From: Acidimicrobiales bacterium
Lineage (GTDB): Bacteria; Actinomycetota; Acidimicrobiia; Acidimicrobiales; SZUA-35
Direction: 5' to 3'
DNA length: 54,793 nucleotides
NCBI GenBank assembly: GCA_013003535.1
Contig: JABDIY010000120.1
Span: 1 to 54,793 of the forward strand
The notes below the pieces were generated by a model that ran no database searches, was not told the origin of the DNA, and saw only the letters and a program-made list of their open reading frames with translations. Positions 7,601 to 15,595 of this stretch are shown one piece after another (position 1 is the stretch's first letter; the number at the start of each line of letters is the position of its first letter). The position numbers and the translations under genes were made by a program.

Positions 7601-8947
7601 TTACAGCAGCGCTTCAGCCTTGCCCTGCAGATCGGCCAGGATTGTGTCGATATTGGCCGGGTTGGCCAGGAAGTCCGCGATGGCCTGACCCGCTTCGGTT
7701 GCGAACGCCGGCAGCGTGTCACGGTCCAGGAACTGGGTGACGTTGGTGGCGTTTTGCACAGCGGCGGCGGACTTGGCCTGCATAGCGTTGTACTTGGACG
7801 TGTCGACGTTGGAGTTCGGAGCCTGAACGGAGGGGTCGCCAGCGAGATAGGCGTCCTGAGCTAGGGCCGTGCCGAAGTGGGCCACTACCTCTTTGGCGGC
7901 TGCCTCGTTGTCAGGGTTGGCCACCACGACCCAACCATCGATCGGGGCCTCCACCGTGTCCTGGCCGTGCTCGGGATTCAGTTCCGGGTACGGGAAGAAG
8001 TCGAGGTCGTCCAGCTCGTCCTGGGGGAACTGCGACCCTACGAATCCACCGATCACGTACATGGCGGCCTCACCGTTGACTAGTGCGGCGGCAGCATCCT
8101 GCCACTCACGACCGTTGGGATCGGGCTGGTGGTAGGGCAGAAGCTGTTCCCACTTGGTGAAGACTTCCTTGGTGCGGTCGTCGGTCCAGCTTTCCTTACC
8201 GGCCATCAGGTCTACGTGGTATTGATAGCCGTTGAGACGGAAGTTCAGCTGATCGAAGGTCCCCATGGCGGGCCAGCGACCATCGTTGCCAAGAGCGAAT
8301 GGTGTTACCCCGGCAGCGTCGAGCGTTTCGCACAGTGTGAGAAGTTCGTCGAACGTGGCCGGTGGAGTAGCGCCAAGCTCTTCCCAGACCGATGGCCGGT
8401 AGTGCACCTGCCACGAGTAGTAGGTCCACGGAACAAAGTACTGCTTGCCGTCATAGGTAGAGGCTTGCTTGAAGCCGCCGGAAAGAACGTCGTCGAGCTG
8501 GTTGGTCCAGACATCGCTGATGTCGAGGAGGAGGTCCTGGGAAGCGAGCGCCTGGAGCCGGAAACCGGCAAACCATGGGGCCACGTCATCTGGCGGATCC
8601 TGCAGGTACGCAACAATCTGTTCCTGGTAGGTGTTGTGGTCAACTTCGTTCAGCTCCACAACGAGGTCTTCGTTGGGAAGAACGTCGAGAGCGGCGCGAA
8701 GGGCGGCGTTGGGAATGGCGTCGGAGTAGTTCGAGCCAACTCGAACCGTTCCACTGGCCATTTCTCCGCCACCGTCGGCACTGCCATCGTCGCCACTGCT
8801 GGCTGGGTCGTCACTGCCGCAGGCGGCGAGGACGCCACCGAAGGCAGCCATGCCGCCGAGGGCGGCAGCGCCTTTGATGGCATTGCGACGGCCGAGCACA
8901 AAACCGACCTCTGAAGGACTAGGTGACTGTTGGGTTTCTGCAGTCAT
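7601..8947 (-). CDS. Extracellular sugar-binding lipoprotein of the ABC transporter
   Basis: Family 1 extracellular solute-binding protein (448 residues). The N-terminus has a twin-arginine pair (GRRNAIKG, Arg20-Arg21) followed by a hydrophobic stretch and a lipobox ending in LAAC with Cys43. This suggests Tat-dependent export and lipid anchoring, common for actinobacterial sugar-binding proteins. A Gly/Ser/Asp-rich linker follows, then the two-lobed binding domain. A good Shine-Dalgarno (GGGGAG) precedes the ATG. It is the first gene of the transporter operon; its upstream region shared with the divergent DeoR gene holds several inverted repeats. Confidence 0.93.
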   Translation of the reverse strand: MTAETQQSPSPSEVGFVLGRRNAIKGAAALGGMAAFGGVLAACGSDDPASSGDDGSADGGGEMASGTVRVGSNYSDAIPNAALRAALDVLPNEDLVVELNEVDHNTYQEQIVAYLQDPPDDVAPWFAGFRLQALASQDLLLDISDVWTNQLDDVLSGGFKQASTYDGKQYFVPWTYYSWQVHYRPSVWEELGATPPATFDELLTLCETLDAAGVTPFALGNDGRWPAMGTFDQLNFRLNGYQYHVDLMAGKESWTDDRTKEVFTKWEQLLPYHQPDPNGREWQDAAAALVNGEAAMYVIGGFVGSQFPQDELDDLDFFPYPELNPEHGQDTVEAPIDGWVVVANPDNEAAAKEVVAHFGTALAQDAYLAGDPSVQAPNSNVDTSKYNAMQAKSAAAVQNATNVTQFLDRDTLPAFATEAGQAIADFLANPANIDTILADLQGKAEALL

Positions 8948-8988
8948 ATTTCTCCCCTGATCTCAAAGCGATGAACGCTTGTTCTACC

Positions 8989-9054
8989 GCCGAGAAATCT
9001 GCATCTCTCGGCGTCCCGCACCGTGCGGACAATCCCACAGAATCTTTCAGATTC
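8989..9054. promoter_or_regulatory. Three consecutive inverted repeats upstream of the sugar-binding protein gene
   Basis: GCCGAGA (8989-8995) pairs with TCTCGGC (9006-9012); CCGCAC-C-GTGCGG spans 9016-9028; GAATCT-TTC-AGATTC spans 9040-9054. All three are perfect. They lie 42-107 bases upstream of the binding protein start, where an operator or structured leader would be expected. The neighbouring DeoR-type protein is the natural candidate to bind, but this is inference. Confidence 0.5.
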
Positions 9055-9349
9055 GGACGCCCTCGTCAAGTACCCGACGCCGCCACATTTTCCGCTGAGC
9101 CGTTGAATTGCCGGAAAATCAACGGTTTCCATGCATCGCTTGTGTTCTTCGCCGGCGTTCGTCATCATTCATCACTATGTTCGATAATGTTCAGATCGTC
9201 GTCGGGCGCTTGCGGGCCCCCGGTCACTTCGTTCCGATTTCCGCTGTCTATGCAGCGTCGCCTTCGAAGGCTGTTTGTGATGGTGTGTGCTATCGCTTTT
9301 CAAACGTGTTCGATTGGGGCTTCATGCTTCCTTCCAGAAAGGGAGCCTG
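9055..9349. other. Remainder of the divergent control region, no gene seen
   Basis: This is the DeoR-proximal part of the 402-base space between the binding protein and DeoR genes. It has no credible ORF of its own. ATGTTCGATA is followed directly by ATGTTCAGAT near 9177-9196, a direct repeat that could be another regulator site. Confidence 0.35.
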
Positions 9350-10114
9350 ATGCTGGCCCGCCGGAGACATGACGAAATCGTGAAAATCCTCCGAAACTCT
9401 GGAGTTGTGAGGGTCTCGCTGCTCGCAACGGAGCTTTCCGTCTCCGAGATGACGATTCGGCGAGACCTTGAATTGTTGGAGGGCGTTGGGATCGTGGAGA
9501 AGTTTCATGGCGGTGCAATCTTGGTTGGCCGACCAACTACGGATGAACCGGGCTTCGATGTGAAACGCAGACTACAAACAGGCGTCAAGGAGTCGATCGC
9601 GCAGCATGCTGCGGCTCGCGTCCGCCCGGGCAGCTCCGTGGGGCTGACCGCCGGTACCACTACGTGGATGTTGGCCAAGTATTTGGATATGCGTCCGTTG
9701 ACCGTCGTCACCAACTCGATCTCGGTGGCTGAAGTCCTCTATCCCGCAGCGTCGCCATCTTTGGACGTCGTGCTGACGGGCGGTGTGAGAACGCCATCCG
9801 ACGCGTTGGTCGGGCCCGTAGCGGTATCCAGCCTCTCGTCGTTGCATGTGGACGTTTTGTTCATGGGTGTTCATGGGATGACAGAGCGGGCTGGTTTCAC
9901 CACCCCCAACCTCCTGGAGGCCGAAACGAACCAAGCGTTCATTCGCAGTGCCGCCGAACTCGTGGTTGTCGCCGACAATACGAAATTCGGCGTGACCGGG
10001 TTGAGTACCATCTGTCCGCTCGAGCGGGCCGATGTTCTCATTGTTGACTCTGAGCTTGACCCCACGGCCACTGAGGTGCTGAGGTCGCGGATAGCAAGCG
10101 TCGAATTGGTCTGA
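9350..10114 (+). CDS. DeoR family transcriptional regulator
   Basis: Sugar-responsive regulator of 254 residues. The N-terminal winged helix (LLATELSVSEMTIRRDLELL, about 23-42) is the DeoR signature; the C-terminal sugar-isomerase-like effector domain includes GLTAGTTTWMLAKYL. DeoR proteins usually repress sugar genes and respond to a phosphorylated intermediate. The ATG at 9350 follows a strong Shine-Dalgarno (GAAAGGGA). The upstream reading frame to 9287 is left out because it has no such site and the family starts at MLARRRHDEI. Divergence from the sugar-binding protein gene suggests it controls that transporter. Confidence 0.9.
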   Translation: MLARRRHDEIVKILRNSGVVRVSLLATELSVSEMTIRRDLELLEGVGIVEKFHGGAILVGRPTTDEPGFDVKRRLQTGVKESIAQHAAARVRPGSSVGLTAGTTTWMLAKYLDMRPLTVVTNSISVAEVLYPAASPSLDVVLTGGVRTPSDALVGPVAVSSLSSLHVDVLFMGVHGMTERAGFTTPNLLEAETNQAFIRSAAELVVVADNTKFGVTGLSTICPLERADVLIVDSELDPTATEVLRSRIASVELV

Positions 10115-10137
10115 GGACCGGAAGGAAGTCTCCGAAC

Positions 10138-12096
10138 GTGACCGCAGCCAACGAACTGTCCGAGCTCCTTTGGACGCCAACGCCGGGACGGGTAGAGCGG
10201 TCTCACATGGATCGCTTCCGGCGGGCCGTGAAGCCTGAGCTGGCTGACAGTGATGAGTTGTGGAAGTGGTCAGTGGACAACCCTGGTGAGTTCTGGCGAG
10301 CTGTCTGGAACTACTGCGGCGTCATCGGTGACCCGGGCGAGCGTGACCTTGAGTCGGCCAACGAATTCTGGAAGTGGCGGTTCCTGCCAGACGCCAAACT
10401 CAACATGGCTGAGAATCTTCTTGCAGGACGGGCCGGTGCAGGGCCAAATGCCATCGTCGCAATCGCCGAGGACGGTTCAACCGACATTTGGTCCTGGGGT
10501 CGACTCCGCTCCGAGACCGCCGCCGCCGCAAATTGGTTGCGTTCTGTTGGTGTAGAAAAGGGCGATTGTGTAGCGGCATGGATGCCACACCTACCGGAAA
10601 CAGTGGTGCTGTTCTTGGCTGTCGCGTCCATCGGCGCCGTTTACACCACTACGTCGGCCGATTTCGGAGTCGATGGTGTTGTGGACCGTTTCGGTCAGAC
10701 TGCACCCAAAGTGTTGCTGGCCGCTGATGGTTACACCTACGGCGGGAAGCCGTTCGGATTGGGCCAGCGGGCCGCGGATATTGCCACCGCCCTGCCATCG
10801 GTTGAGCACGTGCTCGTTGTGGAGGGACCATCAGGCTCCGGGACCGCCGTCGGCGAGACCAATGCGGCCGTGCATCGGTGGGACGATGCAGTTGGGGCGC
10901 TCCGAGGCGCCGAACTCACCTTCGAGCAGCTTCCAACTGATCATCCGATGTACATCCTCTACTCCTCCGGTACCACCGGCAAACCGAAGTGCATCGTCCA
11001 CCGCACCGGTGGGGTCTTGCTCAAGCATCTGAGCGAACAACAGCTGCATTGCGACGTTCATGCCGGCGACAAAGTCTTCTACTTCACGACGTGTGGCTGG
11101 ATGATGTGGAACTGGCTTGTGAGCGGACTGGCAACGGGTGCCACCATCGTGCTGTATGACGGAAATCCCGTCTACCCCTCGCAAACGCGACTATTCGAAG
11201 AAGCAGAGAACCACAGTTTCAGCCTCATGGGGGTGTCAGCGAAATTCATCGACGGCTCGCTGAAGGCCGGGTTGACTCCGGGCCAGTCCTTCGATCTCGC
11301 TTCGGTCCGAACAATCTGCTCCACTGGCTCCCCTTTGAGCAACGATGGATTCGGTTGGGTCTATGACGCTGTTGCACAAGATGTCCATCTTGCTTCAGTC
11401 AGTGGCGGAACGGATCTGTGTGGCTGTCTGGTTGGCTGCGACCCCACGAAGCCGGTGGTAGTGGGCGAACTACAGGGCAAGTGTGTCGGCATGAATATCA
11501 ATATCTTCGATCCCGACGGCCGGCCGATCACCGACCTTCACACGAAAGGTGAATTGGTATGCACCACACCATTCCCGTCGATGCCTTTACATTTCTGGGA
11601 CGACCCCGGCGATGTCCGCTATCGAGCCGCGTACTTCGACCGGTTTCCCGATACGTGGGCGCACGGCGACTTTGCCAGCTGGGAAGCTGGCGGTGGCATC
11701 GTGATCCATGGCCGGTCCGATGCCACGCTGAACGCGTCGGGCGTTCGTATCGGTACTGCGGAGATCTACAACGTGGTGGAGCAGCTCCCGGAGGTCGCCG
11801 AGGCCATCGCCATCGGCCAGCAATGGGACAATGACACCCGAGTTGTCCTTTTCGTTCGGCTTGCTGAGGGTGCTGTGCTCGACGACCTTCTGGAGCGAAA
11901 GATTCGCACAGAACTCCGCACCAAACGCACGCCCCGTCATGTGCCGGCCATTATTCGGGCGGTGCCCGACATTCCCCGCACCCGGTCGGGCAAGATCACC
12001 GAGCTGGCGGTTACCGACGTCGTTCATGGTCGGCCCATCAACAATACCGAAGCCCTCGCCAACCCCGAATCGCTCAAACACTTCACCCTCGACTAA
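10138..12096 (+). CDS. Acetoacetate--CoA ligase (acetoacetyl-CoA synthetase)
   Basis: Member of the acyl-adenylate-forming superfamily, 652 residues as usual for acetoacetyl-CoA synthetases. It activates acetoacetate to acetoacetyl-CoA with ATP. The P-loop-like motif YSSGTTGKPKCIVHRTGG lies near residues 278-295, and the C-terminal TRSGKITE carries the conserved adenylation lysine (Lys619). The N-terminal region WTPTPGRVERSHMDRFRR is characteristic of this subfamily rather than acetyl-CoA synthetase. The GTG start is preceded by GGAAGGA. It lies 23 bases after the DeoR gene and could be co-transcribed, though no functional link is evident. Confidence 0.92.
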   Translation: MTAANELSELLWTPTPGRVERSHMDRFRRAVKPELADSDELWKWSVDNPGEFWRAVWNYCGVIGDPGERDLESANEFWKWRFLPDAKLNMAENLLAGRAGAGPNAIVAIAEDGSTDIWSWGRLRSETAAAANWLRSVGVEKGDCVAAWMPHLPETVVLFLAVASIGAVYTTTSADFGVDGVVDRFGQTAPKVLLAADGYTYGGKPFGLGQRAADIATALPSVEHVLVVEGPSGSGTAVGETNAAVHRWDDAVGALRGAELTFEQLPTDHPMYILYSSGTTGKPKCIVHRTGGVLLKHLSEQQLHCDVHAGDKVFYFTTCGWMMWNWLVSGLATGATIVLYDGNPVYPSQTRLFEEAENHSFSLMGVSAKFIDGSLKAGLTPGQSFDLASVRTICSTGSPLSNDGFGWVYDAVAQDVHLASVSGGTDLCGCLVGCDPTKPVVVGELQGKCVGMNINIFDPDGRPITDLHTKGELVCTTPFPSMPLHFWDDPGDVRYRAAYFDRFPDTWAHGDFASWEAGGGIVIHGRSDATLNASGVRIGTAEIYNVVEQLPEVAEAIAIGQQWDNDTRVVLFVRLAEGAVLDDLLERKIRTELRTKRTPRHVPAIIRAVPDIPRTRSGKITELAVTDVVHGRPINNTEALANPESLKHFTLD

Positions 12097-12106
12097 ACCT
12101 TCGCTG

Positions 12107-12182
12107 AAATTCCTGTTGATAGCTACACTAATTGTGGTTGTCAACAGGGATTTCACCTGATTGTGGTCACCAACAGGAATTT
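12107..12182 (+). repeat. Left terminal inverted repeat (76 bp)
   Basis: It begins AAATTCCTGTTGA and has the near-complementary TCAACAGGGATTT inside (12141-12153), then a 5-base spacer CACCT and another forward half-unit GATTGTGGTCACCAACAGG. It starts 10 bases after the acetoacetyl-CoA synthetase stop codon. Confidence 0.65.
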
Positions 12183-12443
12183 GAGCGGGTTTACATCCTA
12201 GGAAGGCAGATCGAGGGTGATCGACGCCGACAGCGAGCCAGCGGACTAGCCGGCAACCGATGCTTCGCCGATGTTGCTCCGCTGGATGTCCTCAACTGCC
12301 TAGTAGCTCGTCAGGGAAACGTTGGGCCTTTGCCTCGCCTTGACGCAGCTGTTCAGGCTGCGATTGAGTCGAATGCCGTCGCCGAAGAGTTGAGTCCTGC
12401 ACTCGAGGAGTGCGAGTACCCCGACGGCTCCTGAGCGCCATCC

Positions 12444-12519
12444 AAATACCTGTGTAGGACCACATTCGGGTCAAATCCCTGTCAGTAGCAACGACAATTG
12501 TGGCTGAGAACAGGAATTT
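12444..12519 (-). repeat. Right terminal inverted repeat (76 bp)
   Basis: It has the same length and half-unit order as the reverse complement of the left copy, and ends in ACAGGAATTT. It ends 39 bases before the homoserine kinase start, so the kinase promoter lies just outside the element. Confidence 0.65.
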
Positions 12520-12543
12520 GGGGAGGGCGCAAGATTGGAACTC

Positions 12544-12549
12544 TAGGAT
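12544..12549 (+). promoter_or_regulatory. -10 hexamer TAGGAT of thrB
   Basis: TAGGAT followed by 8 bases and GTG 12558. Confidence 0.45.
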
Positions 12550-12557
12550 TGAGGCTC

Positions 12558-13382
12558 GTGACTGTCGTTCGAGCCCCTGCATCTTCGGCCAACCTGGGAC
12601 CGGGGTTTGATGTGCTTGGCCTGGCCCTGGACCGGTACGCGTACGCCAGCGACGAGGGCGACGGCGGCGGCTCCGCCGACCATTGCTGGGATAATCACAT
12701 CGCTCGCGTCGCCTACGAACTTGCCGGCGGCAAGGGTGATGTCTGGTTTCGCTTCGAGTTCCCACCAGCCCGGGGAATGGGCTTCTCCGCAGCTGCTCGC
12801 GCCGCCGGGGCCGGTCTGGCCTTTGCCCAGCAAGGAGCCGAAACCGAAGAGCTTCAAGACGAGACCTACCGGATCGTTTCCGAGCTGGAGGGTCACGCCG
12901 ACAACGCCGCGCCCGCCGTATTTGGCGGGATCCACGTCGTAACGTCCGAAGGTTGCCACCGCCTGGCGGCCCAGCTTCCCGGCGAACTTCTCATCTGGGT
13001 TCCCCACGAGGCGTCAACCTCCACCGATGAGAATCGCGCCACGCTCACCCCGACGGTTGCCCGGGAGGACGCAGTATTCAATCTGGGCCGATTGGGACTT
13101 CTGCTAGCAGCGCTGTATGAGCAGAACATCGACCTTCTCCATCAGGCCACTGGTGACCGCCTGCATCAGGCCGGCCGTTTCGCGTTGCAGCCTCTCTCGG
13201 CTGAGGCGTATGAGGCAGCGATTGGCGCCGGAGCGGCTGCCGCATGGTTGAGCGGTTCAGGGCCGTCGGTTGGCATCGTGGCGCACCCCGGTCGGGCGCA
13301 CGTAATCGAAACGGCGCTTCCCAAAGATGGCGACCTGCTTTACGTTGCCACCGACCTTGCGGGCACCATCGAGGTCTTGTAG
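12558..13382 (+). CDS. thrB: Homoserine kinase
   Basis: GHMP-family kinase of 274 residues that phosphorylates L-homoserine in threonine synthesis. VRAPASSANLGPGFDVLGLA is the N-terminal ThrB/GHMP signature. PPARGMGFSAAARAAGAG (about 73-90) is the glycine/serine-rich ATP loop, normally PxxxGLGSSAA. LSGSGPS near 230 is the third GHMP motif. The GTG at 12558 is chosen because the protein then begins with the family N-terminus and TAGGAT lies 8 bases upstream. It stands alone here, without hom or thrC. ThrB is somewhat shorter than the usual 300 residues. Confidence 0.85.
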   Translation: MTVVRAPASSANLGPGFDVLGLALDRYAYASDEGDGGGSADHCWDNHIARVAYELAGGKGDVWFRFEFPPARGMGFSAAARAAGAGLAFAQQGAETEELQDETYRIVSELEGHADNAAPAVFGGIHVVTSEGCHRLAAQLPGELLIWVPHEASTSTDENRATLTPTVAREDAVFNLGRLGLLLAALYEQNIDLLHQATGDRLHQAGRFALQPLSAEAYEAAIGAGAAAAWLSGSGPSVGIVAHPGRAHVIETALPKDGDLLYVATDLAGTIEVL

Positions 13383-13401
13383 CTACGGGTCCCATCCACT
13401 G

Positions 13402-14538
13402 CTATCGGAACCGGTCGGCCAGAATGGCGGCGAGGTCGACGGCGGCCAGATCGATCGGCAATTGCTCACAGGAAGTCAGCAGCGCCGTGAGTCTTCCCGC
13501 CGCAGGGGACGTTTGGATCCCAGTTCCACCCTGGCCAACGCACCAGATGAACCGCCGGTTGGCTGGGTCAGGACCGATGACCATGGACTCATCGGGAGCG
13601 AACGTACGCAGTCCGGCCCACGATGACACAACCGAACGAATTTGGAAACGGGTGTACTTGTTGATGATGTCGATGGCCCGGGCGATGTCCAGTTCTTCGG
13701 GTCGGGCGTCCATTGGTTCCGATGGAGTTTGGTCTGCCGGCGAGCATAGGAATTGTTGTCCATCGGGTTTCACGTACCAGTCATGCGCCACGTTGATGAG
13801 CATTGGCCATTCTGATGATCGCGACATATCGGCATCAGGTAATGCCGATCCGTTCACCATGAAGGCGGTGCGGCGGCGAGGCTGCAAACCCACTGGTTGA
13901 ATCCCTGCGGCCTCCGCTACCACGTCCCCCCACGCTCCGGCCGCGTTGACAAGGTAGTCGGCGACGATAGGTCCAGCAGTGGTGTGAACCGACCAGCGAT
14001 CGGCCGTGGGCGTGGCTGCGTTGACCTTCGTAGAGGTTGCGATCGTGCCGCTGTTTCGCTTGAGCATCCGGACGAACGCCTGATGGGTGGCGGCGACGTC
14101 TATATCGAATGAACCGTCCTCGATCATGACGAATGCGGTTGTCTCAGGATCTACACCGGGATTGAGGACGGCGGCCTCCTCGGGCGTCAACTGACGAGCC
14201 GGCGGGACCGAGTCCTGTCCGGCTGCGAGCAACTCGCGAAATCCCTCCTCTTGGTGCTCGTTCCCAATGAGCAGCACAGCCCGGTCGTGGAGCAGTGCGC
14301 TATCAACCAGCCCTTCTGGAGGGGAGGCGAAGAAATCGAAACTTGCCTTTGTCAGGGCACGAGTTGCGGGCACGCCGTAGTTCTGGATCCATTGAGCCGC
14401 CGATCGGCCGGTCGTGTGGTGAGCCAGGTTTCGCTCTTGTTCCACCAACGTGACGTGGAAATCGGCGTTCTCGGACAGGAACGCGGCTGCGCTCGCTCCG
14501 GCGATCCCACCACCTACGACAACGACTCTTTCAGCCAT
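13402..14538 (-). CDS. FAD-dependent amino-acid oxidase/dehydrogenase (DAO family)
   Basis: Flavoprotein of 378 residues in the DAO family. VVVVGGGIAGASAAAFLSE (residues 5-23) is the FAD dinucleotide-binding motif, and HHTTGRSAAQWIQNYG (about 40-55) resembles the substrate/FAD loop of D-arginine dehydrogenase-like enzymes. The C-terminal GPDPANRRFIWCVGQGGTG is the closing FAD motif. It probably oxidises a D-amino acid or sarcosine-like amine; the exact substrate is not visible. It is convergent with thrB and divergent from the next gene. The start fits TAGTCT ending 6 bases upstream. Confidence 0.85.
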   Translation of the reverse strand: MAERVVVVGGGIAGASAAAFLSENADFHVTLVEQERNLAHHTTGRSAAQWIQNYGVPATRALTKASFDFFASPPEGLVDSALLHDRAVLLIGNEHQEEGFRELLAAGQDSVPPARQLTPEEAAVLNPGVDPETTAFVMIEDGSFDIDVAATHQAFVRMLKRNSGTIATSTKVNAATPTADRWSVHTTAGPIVADYLVNAAGAWGDVVAEAAGIQPVGLQPRRRTAFMVNGSALPDADMSRSSEWPMLINVAHDWYVKPDGQQFLCSPADQTPSEPMDARPEELDIARAIDIINKYTRFQIRSVVSSWAGLRTFAPDESMVIGPDPANRRFIWCVGQGGTGIQTSPAAGRLTALLTSCEQLPIDLAAVDLAAILADRFR

Positions 14539-14544
14539 AGCGAA

Positions 14545-14550
14545 AGACTA
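14545..14550 (-). promoter_or_regulatory. -10 hexamer TAGTCT of the DAO-family gene
   Basis: Minus-strand TAGTCT, 6 bases before ATG 14538. Confidence 0.45.
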
Positions 14551-14612
14551 GAAGAGTCGAGCCCGTGCGTAAGAGTTGATGCCGACCTCGCTGGGTAGCC
14601 CATACTGTCACC

Positions 14613-15560
14613 GTGGAAATCGATGAACTTCGCTCCTCCGAACAAAGCTCAGGGGCGCACTTGTCGGTGCTGGCGAGGGCGTTGATCATCGTGGGATCGC
14701 TGCTCTGCGCCGCCATATTCTTTGGTGCGCTGTTCGCGGCCTTTCTTGCGTATGCAGATAATCAGGAGTCCTCGTCACCGGTGCAAACACCACCGGCGAT
14801 AGAAAGCGATCAGTTCCGGTGCGATCCCGACGTGATCGGTGAGCAGGATGGTCCAGTCGTGGCGGTCTATGAGGTGAACGATTCTGCACTCGGTTCGTTG
14901 TGTTTTGGCCGGGCCAATCCCGCGGTTATCGGTGCGTGGGAAGCTCTCGAGGTGGTGGCGCCGTCACCGTTCCTCGAGCCGGTGGTGTCGTTGGCGGGAT
15001 ATGACTTCGATGGGCCAGTTGACACGATGGCCTTTGCCGGTCCGATCGATTTTCGGGGCCTCGACTTCACCGTGGCGCTCGAGGTGGACGCCGCAGTAGC
15101 TGACCCGGAGGAACTGCGCCTCACGATGATGCATGAACTCGCCCACGTCTTCAGCCAAGACTCGTCGCAGTTCTTCGCGGATGTTGCTCGAGACGACTGC
15201 GAGACATTCCACAACGGGTTTGGATGCTTTGCCGAAGAGAGCTACGTGAATCTTTGGGTCACCCGCTTCTGGGATCAGGCCGCGATCGACGCGCTTCCCG
15301 ATGACGGCAGTCCCGACCAGGACGCAGGCGATGAGCGATGTCTGAATGACTCGGCCTTCCCCGGGTCCTACGGTGCGTCCCACCCTGAAGAAGATTTTGC
15401 CGAGTCTTTTGCGGCCTTCGTGTATGGCGTCGAAATGCTACCTGACGTCCAGCCACGTTTGGATTTCTTCGCTGAGTTTCCCGAGCTTGCCGAATTTCGA
15501 TCGAACGCCCGCAAAGCTGGCCTGTCCAACTTGCCGAACAATTATGACGACTGCGGCTAG
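14613..15560 (+). CDS. Membrane-anchored putative zinc metallopeptidase (HExxH)
   Basis: Protein of 315 residues with a single N-terminal membrane segment (about 22-47), so the rest should be extracytoplasmic. HELAHVF (His174-Glu175-His178) is a gluzincin-type zinc motif, and HPEEDFAESFAAFV (about 257-270) supplies a second Glu-rich motif like the third-ligand helix (EDFAE) of several M4/M48-like folds. Four cysteines in the mature part could form disulfides. No named family is recognised. The GTG start has CATACT/TACTGT just upstream. Metallopeptidase function is inferred from these two motifs only. Confidence 0.65.
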   Translation: MEIDELRSSEQSSGAHLSVLARALIIVGSLLCAAIFFGALFAAFLAYADNQESSSPVQTPPAIESDQFRCDPDVIGEQDGPVVAVYEVNDSALGSLCFGRANPAVIGAWEALEVVAPSPFLEPVVSLAGYDFDGPVDTMAFAGPIDFRGLDFTVALEVDAAVADPEELRLTMMHELAHVFSQDSSQFFADVARDDCETFHNGFGCFAEESYVNLWVTRFWDQAAIDALPDDGSPDQDAGDERCLNDSAFPGSYGASHPEEDFAESFAAFVYGVEMLPDVQPRLDFFAEFPELAEFRSNARKAGLSNLPNNYDDCG

Positions 15561-15582
15561 GTCGTTCGCCAGGGCCGCGAAG

Positions 15583-15588
15583 TACTGT
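15583..15588 (+). promoter_or_regulatory. -10 hexamer TACTGT of the SDR gene at 15596
   Basis: TACTGT, then 7 bases, then ATG 15596. Confidence 0.5.
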
Positions 15589-15595
15589 CGATCAA

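Larger units (their letters stand above)
12107..12519. mobile_element. Candidate MITE-like element with 76-bp terminal inverted repeats, subtype B
   Basis: Two 76-bp blocks, 12107-12182 and 12444-12519, are inverted copies of each other: by hand alignment about 54 of 76 positions match with no gap. Each block is built from three 24-bp half-units of the form AATTGTGG-n8-ACAGGAATTT. The left is reverse, forward, 5-base spacer, forward; the right is reverse, 5-base spacer, reverse, forward. The 261 bases between them have no recognisable gene. No target-site duplication is obvious and no transposase is present. The non-autonomous mobile nature is inferred from architecture. Confidence 0.5.

Noticed and set aside
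12132-12434. 100-residue plus-strand frame inside the 413-bp element
   Set aside because: It starts within the inverted repeat, has no promoter or Shine-Dalgarno and no recognised domain. It may be a remnant, but I cannot support a gene.
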